Assembly: GCA_003640385.1 (NCBI GenBank)
Contig: RCAB01000013.1
Span: 1 to 64,000 of the forward strand
Length of the DNA: 64,000 nt
Origin: Setaria digitata
Taxonomy: Eukaryota; Nematoda; Chromadorea; Rhabditida; Setariidae
Reading direction: 5' to 3'
Shown here: positions 50,901 through 62,900 of the stretch, one piece after another
How positions within the stretch are numbered: the first letter of the stretch is position 1
Layout: each line of letters opens with the position of its first letter
Position numbers and translations under genes: made by a program
Notes under the pieces: model-generated
Told to the model about the DNA's origin: nothing
Databases searched by the model: none
The model's input: only the letters and a program-made list of their open reading frames with translations

Positions 50901-53900
50901 TCGAGAGAAAACCTTTCAATACCTGCTTGTACCATCGGCGCTGATGACTAAAATTATTTGAATGACTCCTTTAACAACGTGTTCTTTAGCCGACAACACC
51001 GCTTCATCAATACCACGGCCAAGTTTGGGAGAAATCTTATCACTTCTACAAAATATCTCAAAAGTTATCAGTACAAAAGGTTCAGTAATAAGTGTAAAGG
51101 CTTTAATGAAACTTCAGAAAAAAAATGTCATTCTAAATCAAGTTTCATTTAATTTTGAAAATGCTCTTTTCTCAAAACAAAACAATTTTCCTGACAAAAC
51201 TTGCTTTTTTTGAATTATTTTGCCGAAAACCTCATTCACTTCATCAACGCCGAAATTTTCAATTTTCAAATTGGTACCAGAACTATCAACGCCTATTATG
51301 TTCAGTTGCATAAGTCTGCTCTCTGGTGAAAATCGCATTTTCAGGAAATTAGCAATATAATTTAGGACCAGTCGGAAATCCTGAAAGATTGCTTCGACAT
51401 GCCAGCAAGGAGGAAGGAAATATGAACAAAGAAGAAAGAAAAAAATCAAGAAAATCTGAGAAAAAATAGGTGGAAAATAAAAAGCTTGAACTATTTCAGA
51501 CTAAACTATCTACTTTTTCAGATGATCTAGCGGTACTGTCAATGACGATAGAAAGCTGGTACGGACGTAGAAAACCGTCTTTGCATAGCGGTGTAGGAGC
51601 AAAATATTCAGTTGTGGTTGTTTTCCATCGATACAGTGGAAAGCGAGATACTTTGTCCTTTCTAAATGGAAAAGCTTACTAAGTTATTTTAATTTATATT
51701 AATAACAATTACCCTCCTACAATTTAACATTTGATGGTCTCATAATTTTAAACTTATTTGTCTCATTTGTAAGCTCAGTTTTTTTTTTGCTTTAATCAGT
51801 GCCATTATGATTACTTAATAACATTAATTTATTATTATCAATTCGTTAGAGCATAAATTCAAATAAGCTGACTGGTAAAAAACTAATTGCTCAGCGAAAC
51901 TTACTTGCGTCTTGAGTCAGCGAAAAGAACATCACGTTTCGTAGTTCGATGGGGTGTCTCTTCTTGTGGCTTAATGGTAGCAGCGGCCACGTCTGTATTA
52001 CCGCAAAGTGCTTGTCCAACTCGCAGCAGTTCTGGCCCTTGTAGTTTGTTTGCTCCAGAAATCTTTATTATTCGTTGTTGAGTAAATTCATTACCCACCA
52101 AACGATTTAGCATTATCTGAGCTGCTTGAGAAGCGTTCACAGCCAATACAAAGATACTAACATTCAGACGCTCACGAAGATCTTTCGCTACGAAGAGCAC
52201 ATTACCGCTGAAAAAAAATGACTATCCACAATATATGTGGTTCGCAAAATATATGGTTCTTGAAACATGATTGAAAAGTGCCAATTTAGACGAGGTTTGC
52301 TATTGTGGTGGACAGCTGAACAAAGTAGACGGACAGGTAACATTTAGTTTGGTTGCAACTTTGCCTTAATTAAAGTTCCAACTATTGAAAGTGAATGAAA
52401 AAACGAGTTGAATGTCAAACCACCACGTTTTCAAGGATGCTTCTCATCTAGTAATATTTCACTCAGCACACAGAACAGATTAAACGACGAACCGATTAAC
52501 ACCACTCGTTACCAGAAGTAAGATCCTTGAAACTTCATCTCGACCATGCCGCTGGAACTGCTCCTTGGCAGCGTGAAGACCTTTTAGAATGATTGGCATA
52601 CCACCCAGTTGTTCACTATTAGATATATCCGCCAAAAGTTGCACCTTATTATCGTAATGACCAAATGGTACCGGAACTGATGCTTTGTCACTGGAAACAA
52701 GAAACATTTTAGAACAGGAACAAATTAATAAGACAATGACTTCCTAACTTCCCAGAAATGAATTAAGCTTAAAAAAATTCAGACTGATTCTGTTAACTGA
52801 AAATTAGCAAAATCGTCGAATTGTATCTTAGAGATAACTACGTTTCACAAAGACAAACCTATCATTTACAAAGCGATTAATTAAAATAGAAAAATTATTT
52901 ATAAAATTACTTAATCGATCAAATGTAATTAGATAAATGGTACATAATTTAGAAAATTTTGTATGGTAAATGCGTATTTAATTGTAATTATACTGAGTGA
53001 TTCGAAAATTTTTTTTTCTAAACGTGCTGAAATGAGTGCATTTCAAATTGAACAAATTTGTCCTTGTGCGATAGAATAAATAAATAAATGAGATTTTTCT
53101 TTCCTATGATCATTAAGATCATAGATTTTGTCAACAAATCCAGTTCCAAATGTGTCAATTTAAGTAAATCATTACCTGTATTCAACAAACCCAACACGAA
53201 CAATATCAGGTGACAAATCAAATATTTCATCAATTAGAGCACTGACACCTTCTTTTAAGTTAGCATAATCTTCGGGTGATACACTGTCAGACGAATCCAG
53301 GACAAACATTACATCCGCCTTAAGCTAGGATTGGTAAGGAAATGAAGAAGATAAATGAGAAAGTAAATGAAAATGAATTTTAAATATTTTATTTCTAAAT
53401 AAAATGAACTTAACCTGAAAATCAACCCGTTCGCAAATGTGTCTCGGAGTTGTAAATCGCATTTCGGGTATTCTCGTTGGCCATGTACCATCTTTACTCG
53501 TTTTATCTTGTCTTTGTGGTAATAACTAAAAATAAAGTATAAATTTTCACTAAATAGCTTTAAATAGAGTTAGTTAATTGAAATGAAAAGGCAATTTGAA
53601 CAGATAAATAGTAAAAGAAAATAATCATTATCGCTTTATTATTAAGATCGAGAAATTAGAAATGGATCATTTATGCATGTCGCCAACCTTGCACAGCTCA
53701 TTCGCAAAAGGTTGCAGAATTTCTGAATCCGCTTCAGGCCAGTCATTAATGGTGATTATCCGATGCGAATTCGCTTCACCCACAATGGCTAGATTCTGTT
53801 CCCTATCACCCTGGCTACCGACATCTACCAAGAATATGTGAGCTTTTACATCATCTCGTAGCATGCGAGCATTCTCTTTCAACTCATCCCTTCAAAACCG

Positions 53901-56900
53901 TCAAATTAATTTAAATTTGGAAGAAATACAAGTGGCTTTTTGGTTGTTTTAGATATTGTCTTCCCAATGCTAAAATCATTCCGCCTAGCATTTCTGTAAA
54001 AAAATAATATCACCTTGTTTTTCCTACAATTGAAATATTTGTCAACAATTTTTTTTGCCACAAACTTGACCTGGATTTTGTCTGTATAAATGGAAATGGA
54101 TTTCTAAAGTAACCCAACAGAATTTCTTGCGACAAAGAGTGAGGACTAAAAACAAGAAAATCAGGAAATATATACAAATGATAACATGTTACTACCTAGA
54201 TCGTCCGTTTGAAAATATAATCACAATACGGGGAATATTTTTGGATCCGAAAATTAGGAATTCTCCAGAAGCTTCAAGTAAAGCTTGGCCGAGATGAGCT
54301 TCACCACGCATACGTCTGGTTTCACTAATCTTCAACAGAAGCTCAACTTGACTATCGTAGTCACCTAGAGATATTGGAACTTCAACCTGAAATTTCGTAT
54401 TTTGAAAATGGAATCATAGAAATCGTTCCTGCATTATTTAACGATTGTTGGTGCAGTGACAAGACATGAAAATAAGGCGAATAACTAAGATAAATTTAAG
54501 AATTCTAAATATTTAAAATCAATGATGACTAACCTTATCACCGTATTTCACCACACCAACACGGACATAATTTCGTTCCAGATTAAAGTGATTAAGCAAG
54601 AAATTCTGGATAAAGTCTTTCATAATGCGGTAGTCAACAACCCTGACACTACTCGATGCATCCAGGACGAGTAACACGTCAACGTTTGAGCTGATCATAC
54701 AATGCGACGATGGAGTCGTCCAGGCGACGCTGTAACCTTTCTTTATTTTTTTAAACTTTTCGTCAATCAATAACTCAAGCACTTTTTGTGATTTGCATAA
54801 CATGCTTGAAATGCAATTAATAACTTCTATCAATTTGACGCTTGTTGCCCCAAATAAAGAATAAAGATCACTTCATAAAAAGAAAGCTTCATCAGATAAA
54901 AATTTGTTATACAATATAAGTAATCAATCCATCTCACCTGGAGAGACTTGATGTAGTTTCCATGTTCCGTATGTAGTTTGCATTTTCATCTTTTGGTAGT
55001 GGCTCAATAAGTTCACCATTCCCATCTAATTGTACTTGGTAATTATCAAAATCAGTTCCCGGTGTATGGCCAGTATCATCCGAGGCTAGTTTTCTTTTTT
55101 CCGACTCATATGGATAAAGATAATTGCCATTCTCGGTTTTTTGCAATGGTGTTCCATCAGCCGATATTACAGGATGACCGTTTTTGTTGATATGGACTAA
55201 TGCTTGTCCATTATCATCAAGAAAAACACCATTTTCGCCTTTTGATAACGGATGGCCATTCGGAAACAGAATCAAGAAGGGAAGGGTACTAGAAGCTACT
55301 GCTGAAGACGTATCCGAAATGGTTTTCGAATCAGGTTCAGTTACTGGATATGACAGATGGCCATTTTCGCCAGTTGGCAAAATCTCATCAGTAAGTGTTT
55401 TCTTTGAAATATGATAACGCCCATAGGAATCAGTTGCGAGCACCGAACTATCTTCGCTATTTATTGGCTCTCCGTAGAAATTGGTCGGTACCGGCATACC
55501 ATTCGAATTCACATGTGCACCGGTTTCGTCTGTTGGAAGAATCTTGCCATCTTCACCAAATATTTGATAAGCAAGCTTTCCATGCCTATCAGTTGGTCGA
55601 TGTTTTTCCAAGGCAGTTACCGAATAGATGTACTGGTTGTTACTGTCTGTTGGTAGCACTTTACCATCTGGACCAATGGGTTTACCTTCGTCAGTTTGTA
55701 TTGGTTTCCCATCATAATCTAAATAGGCACCATCGTAATTTGTCGGTAGTGGTTTACCATTTGGTCCAATAATTTGGTGCAGCATAAAATTTCTTTCATC
55801 GGTTGAAGTTGGCGAAAATGATCCATCTGCGCCCGGTATTCGAAATCGATCTGTTTGAACTGGTCTACCATTCGAATCTATAATTGAATTGTTGTCATTA
55901 ATTCATAATCTTAACCTTTTTCCCCTACTGCCTGAAAAACACGTCGCTGATGAATCGTTCGAACAAATGACAAATGTACTAACTACTATGTCTTTTACTT
56001 GCTAAACTGGGCAGTCCGTTCTCATTCTCAGGCGCTGAATGTCTATTCGGTCAATAGGGTTCTGCAGAACTGTCTGTCGGTAAAAGTTTACCATTTGACC
56101 CAACTAATGAATAAACTATGTCCCTAGATTCATCAGGAGATAGGACTTCACCTGTAGGCACATCCGTGACCTCGATATATCGATTATAATAATCAGTTTG
56201 CAAAGGTATTCTCAATACAGCAGGAATTCCAGAATCACTGATGGTAATTGGTTGGCCGTCAGGTCGTGTTACTGACTCTGTTTGATCAGTTGGCAAAACG
56301 TTTTCCTTAGCATCAACAACTGTATAAAACGATTCTTTCTCATTCTCAGTAGCTGAAGATTTTTCATCCGGATTAGTTTCTACGGAAATATAAGGCCATT
56401 GGCCTTCAACATTCGTTGGTAAGATTCTTTCGTGGCTATCGACCAGCATTCCTGCCTGATTTATTGGAAATTTACCTTGTTTGTCAATTTGCTTTCTAGA
56501 ATCTTTTGTTGGAAGAAACTTGTCATCCGGATTCACAACTGCATATATAGAATGACCATTTTCATCTACTGCCATTTTGTATTTGTCCTTGAGCAGTGGG
56601 AAATCCTTTGGGCTAGTTAACCCATCATAGTCTGTTGATATTAATATGGCTTCCTGATCTATTCCCATATCCGATTTTTCTGTTCCCGAAGATTTCTCTC
56701 TCGGGGAGAACACTGTGGAAGCTCGCTGTTTGTACATATCTGAATCCAATCCGTCCATGGGCAGTACAAGTCCTTTGCTGTCGATGGGAAGCCCAAATTC
56801 ATTGGTTGGAATCACTCCACCGAAACTGTCAATTCTCGTGCTTTGGCTGTACGTTGGCAAAGGTTCACCGTGAGGACCAACAAGCGGATCCAAAATATAA

Positions 56901-59900
56901 TCTAGTTCATCGGTCGGCAATATGTCCATCATATTTCTTCCTTTATCCATGACGCCAAGCACATATTTTTCACTGACAAGTTTATCATATCCATCTGTTG
57001 CTATCGGTAATTCATCTGCTTCCAAAACCGTACTGGTTCGCCTGTCTACTGGTCCGTCTGTTCCTACTGCAGCGTATGCTGGCCTACGAATTTCAACAGT
57101 TGATAGCAGCTGTTCGTTTGGCTTAGCTGAATAGAGGTAGTCTCGATCAGCTATCGCAGTAGACAAAATATTACTACCGTCAACAGGTTCGCCACTTCTA
57201 TTTGTTGACACTGCGTGTCCAAGTTTGTCTGTCGTCTCACCAGAAACATGATTTGTTTCGTCAGTCATTTTGTCCAGTTTGTTTCTTACTAGATCACTGT
57301 TTTCTGATTCGACTACAGAGTGTAGAATGTGTCCAATTTGATCTGCTGGCAATATTTCTAGTTTGATTTTCTTCCCACCGGCAACAGATTGACCCACTTC
57401 ATCAGAGGGTAACGACGAATCATATGATCCAGTCACTTCACTAAATCTGTCTGTTGATACTCCTTGCTCATTACTATCAGGACCACTCTTTTCGTTATCT
57501 GGAGAAAGAAGCTCTTCATCGAATCCAGAAAACTTTAATTTACCACCTGCATCCGTCGAAAGAAGTCGATCATTTAGAACTACTGCTGGATGAACGCCTG
57601 GTTCTTCATATCTATTAGGCAGTATGACATTGTCTTTACTGGTTGGTGGAACATCAGTTACAGAAACTGTCCTACTATAGATATCCACCTGACTTCTGAA
57701 ATCATCAGTTCGAAGCAACTTTCCGATATCAGAAGTAGTGGTATGTGATTCGTCACGTGAACCGATGTGATAATCAGACTGGTCACTTGGTAATAATTCC
57801 GCATCTAAATTAGCATTAGAATGAAATGGTTTTTTTTCTTTGGCAAACAAAATTCCAGTTTTGCTGGTTTGTCTGTCAGGTGAGATGAAATCTCCGCCAG
57901 TAGTGATGCCTGTAGGTAGTGACCGATCTACACCCATTACCGCAAATAACAGTTTCTTTTGTGCATCTGCTGATAATGGTAGGTCGTCTGGGTGCAGTAC
58001 CGGATAGATGTAGAATCCTTGATCATCTGTTGGAATCACTGTTTCTAATGTAATTGTCTCTTCGGTATAATAATTTTGTCCTTTCGGGTCCTTTATCAAG
58101 GAAATTCTTCCATCCTGTGCAGTAGTAGCATCTTTGTTCATCGATAAAATTTTGCTATCTGGACCAAAAAATTTCTGAACGTAATCAGCAGGTAGCATTC
58201 TATCCAGTAATATGGCAGAGCTGCCAGTTGGTAACGAATCTTTGTTAGGTTCCATACGGACGTATTTATCAGTTGGAATTTTCTTGATATGACTTTCAGT
58301 ACTCAAGGATTTGCCCTTAGAATCTTTTGTGAGTGACAATGTGTCATCATCAATCAGCTTACCATATTTATCTATTGGAATCTTCGATGCAGTCAGCGTG
58401 ACAGTTTCATTAGTTGATACTAAGCTCCCACCTGATTTTGCAGCTGAATAATTCGATCTATTTTCAGTAGTCGACAAGGAAACATCCGAACCAACAGCTG
58501 GAAATATATGTCTAGTACCGTAATCAGTTGCCAGCAGTTTACCTTCTGATTTCAGCGATTTCTCGAAGTCATGAAATATTACTGGATTCCCGTAACGATC
58601 GTAGTAGGTACCAGAACTATCCGTTGGAATAGGATTTCCATCATCATCAACAGGAGGGTAAATCGGGTGATCATTCCTGTCTGCTGATAATACTTTTTCA
58701 ATTTCATTCTCAGCCAACAAGAACCATTCGTTATTGATGTCTGTCGGCAAAAGTGATCCATTTAGTTCTATCCGTTTGCCACTTTCATTTGTTGTTACTA
58801 GTTTTCTGGAACTCTCCGTTACTCTTCCAGTTCCATCTGTTGGTAAGGGCTGTACATCAAATCCCTTAATCGAACTTATCGATTGTTTGCTTTCATCTGT
58901 TGGAAAGGAAATACCATTGATTCCAGTTGTCAGATCTACGTATCTACCGTGATCATCTTTTGATATGGATCTGCCATCTGGCCCAATTGGGATATTAGTT
59001 TCCTTACGGAGAATAGGTTCCGTGAAGGAATCAGTCTGGACAACAGAACTACTGATATCAAGTAGCTGCTTATCTGGGTCAATAATCGAATGTACAACGT
59101 GATTCCCAAGAAATGTGTTCTCATTTCTTGACACTGTTTTACCAACCGTCTCTGATTTCAGCATCATCAAATTTCTAGAGTTATGTGTTGAAAATGATGT
59201 GCTTTTGACATTTGATTCGGTAGTTTTATAAGGTGGAATCAGTGGGGGGAAAATTCCACGCTCGTTTTCAGGTTTCACTGTGCTCTTTAATTTACCTAGA
59301 AACGAAAATGACGTATTACGTGACGAATAAGTGAACACACAGTAAAAATCTATCCCTTACCACATTTTAAAGTAATCGGATTATTTTTCGTTTCTTTCAC
59401 CATAAATATTTTTATGAAAGGTCCTTCGTGATTGAACAGCAATACACTCATTTCATAAACACACTGGAAATTAATGACAAAAAAAACGACTAATAACAAC
59501 ACTCGAGTTCAACACACTGACGGTATCAGGGAAGGTGAAAAGAATTCTGTTGATCCGTTCAACTGTGAATCATGAATGCGGCGTAAACATCTATTATATT
59601 TAAGAGGTTAGTCTTCTACTTACTCTTAGTTGTGATTATAGAATTGGATGGCTATTGAATGATAATTTTTGCGGGGCCAAAAGAATTAATGACAAAACGA
59701 TGGAAACAAACTAACCAGCAGGCTTTCTAGTTTGTGCCAGATGACTCTTCATTAACAGTAAGCAGATATCGTTTCGTAATTTTTTGGCTTCTTCATCATC
59801 CGTCAAACGATACCATTGATGTGGTCCAAGTGGTAAGAGTGAAATAGTTTCGTTCGTTTCCAAATGATTAGCAAACGTCTGAGCACTCTTGCTAAAAATT

Positions 59901-62900
59901 AATGCTTATTTCACATACTAAGTTCCAGATTTCAAATAATTGTTATAAGGAGAAATAGATAATTTCCGGACCTTGATGAAGATGATGATATAGATAATTA
60001 TACTTGTATGATAACACTGTCTATTGCTGGTTGAGCTTTTTATGACATAATAAACAATTCTACTGATTTCTGACGATGAGTCTCACTCCTGTGATACAAA
60101 ATATGGAAATGATAGGAGAAAGTAAATAACCCAACAGTTAGGATAATGATGGACACAAGTAACTCAGATAAAATAAACCTGAGTGGTGTCTTGAAGATGT
60201 GCACAATTAATTCGCCATTTTCATTGTTATACTTTTCACGAAACAGTTGAAGCGCGATTCTGAATGCATGTTCATCACCGGATGCTGTATCACTGTTAAG
60301 TGGCAAACTGCGAATGGATTCTTCTAAATCGTCATAGCTCTGATAATTACCAATATCCAGGTTAACATCTACTGTTCTTCCGTAGGAAATTATGCCCATT
60401 TTGACAAGACGCCAATTGATATTCTTTTTAATAAAATCTATCAGTGAAAGCTTGATTTTATTAATTTTAGTTCGTGTAGCACTAGAAGACTCCACCATAA
60501 AAATGATGTTTACGGGACCATCAACCTTGTCGCATGTTGATGCTTCTGCCAAGAATTCTGGTTCACGTAGATCAGCTGTATCTGGCATGTAATCAGAAAC
60601 ATACTGCCCACGATGGTCACGTGGCATCAAAGAACCGTCTCGACCAATGGGTCGTCTTAAAGCATCTGTTGGTACCACAGTGCCATCTGCATACATTGCG
60701 TCACCATATTCGTTGGTTGGTAACGGTCTTCCGAACAGATCGATGACGACTGGTTTTTGTCCTTCTGATGTTTGATCTGGCTCTGCGTTAGCACCAACCG
60801 GCTTACCTCTTTGGTCAACTTCGACTGGCAGCGATCTGCTTTGACTATAGATGAAATTTCCGGTTTTATCAGTTGCGTGTAGTTCGCCATTTCCACCTTC
60901 AAAATAGACACCACTTTTTTCTTTCGATGGGAGCACCTTGCTGTCCGGCCTGTAAAGTGTTTCTCCATGGAGGCTAGTCTCAATCATGGCCTCATTCGGA
61001 GTCAGTTCAAAGCCATTTTCGGTAGTTGATAGCAATTTACTGTCTGCTTTTCTCATTGGATAAGTGAACCTCATATTTGAATCGGTAGGCAAAAGTTTGC
61101 CATCTTGATCAGTTTTCGGATAAATGAATGCTCCTGCGCCATTGGTTGGCCAGGGCCTTCTCTGCTTTTCACTGTCAAACGGTTGTCCATCACTATCCAT
61201 GTAGACGTTTGAGGCATCTCTTGATAAAGGGATGTTATCCGGGTCGATAACTGGGTATAAAACGGGTCTGGTAGCCATGGTTGCATTCATTATTTTATTC
61301 GTCCTCTTTGCCACAAGGATGCTATTATCTCTGCCAAACGGATACGGTGATCCTTGCGGGTCGATGTATCTTCCAGCCGAATTCGTAGGAATGGGTTCTC
61401 CACTGGAGTCTACAGGTATGCCATCTTCATTAGTTGGTAGTGGATTTCCATCAGCATCAACTACTTCATGGATCCGATGTTTATCGGCATCAGCAGATAT
61501 ATCAACCGTCGGATAGATATAAGCTCCAGATTTATCTGTTGGTAACGGCCTCTTATCTGGGCCAACCGGTTTACCATAGTCATCGAATTCAATTAATCGC
61601 CCGAGTCTATCTATCAATAAACCGTCGTCATTTACGGACATAAATGTTCCGTCAGAATCCTTTATAGGATACTTGACATGACCATATTTATCGGTAGCTA
61701 AGACGATTGATTCACTAGTTGGTACGATTAAAATACGACCAAGTTCATCAGTTGGTAATGGTGAACCAGAGAACTTTTCAAATCGCTCAGATTTTGGTCT
61801 TGGCGATGTTCTCGTTGTTGGAATGAAAATCCTTCCCAGGGAGCATTCCTTTTCAATCATTTTAGCGATGGAATCAGCTTGTAGTTGTTCCCAAGAATCT
61901 ATTAGAATGTACGATTTCGTCCAATCCTTAATTTCTTCTTCAAATTCTGTACTGCCGACAATAAGCATTGGGATATCGTTACTGACCTGGTCTTCCGGGT
62001 ATCTATAATCAAAAAAAAAAAACATTTCAAGAATTAGGAACTCATTTTTTAGAACAACAAAAGATATTTTCAAATTATCACATAGAAATCAAAAAAGAAA
62101 AAAACGATAAGCCTGCCTTGAGGCGATTTTTCATAAAAAAAGAATACATGCATATAAATTTCCACCGCGTGGAAAATGGTAATAAACTCACATGTCTTGT
62201 CCATCGGTTATCACTAACATCAGCTTACCAGCATTGTCTCGGCCAAATGAAAGAAATTGCTGTTTAGCAGCACCGACACCAACAATTAATCTCGGATGAT
62301 CTTTGATGTGGTCAGTTTTGATTTGACTCAACGCTTCCAGTAGTTCCATTTTCTCATTATAACCACCCAAAGTAATCGGTACTTCAGCAGTGCCACTGTA
62401 CTTGACCACAGCAAACTGAGTTACATCGGGTGCAAGGTCGAAGTACTCATCCACTAGACTGTGGACGACCTTCTTCACATGATCAAAGCTGTCACTACTC
62501 AGAGTTTCCACGTTAATTACCACCACAATATCCATAACGCCCAGGCGCAAATCACAGTTCTTTCCACCACCACCATAAATAACATTTCCTTTAGAATCCA
62601 TTGGCAATATTATGCCATCTGCACCCAGCGGCCGTCCGACTGTATCAGTTGGGATTGGATTTCCTCTCATATCAAGAGCCAATCCTTCATCGTTTGTTGG
62701 CAAAAATTCGCCATCATAATCAACAACGGGATAGATTGGACGGTGTTCTCTGTCTGTTGGATACGGCCTTCCATTTGGTTTTAATACAGGATAGATGTAT
62801 TTGCCATATTCGTCTGTTGACAAAATCTGATCACTAGGTTTCATTGGTAACTCGACATCCAACCTTTCCTTGGTTGTGAATCGACCATTTAGACTAGTCG

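Noticed and set aside
55184..55772. Plus-strand open frames opposite the repeat exon of the giant gene (similar ones at 56432-57134, 60392-60746, 61232-61643, 62461-62837, 63134-63632)
   Set aside because: They are antisense shadows. The minus frame has the repeat pattern, closing phases and domain content; the plus frames have no motif.
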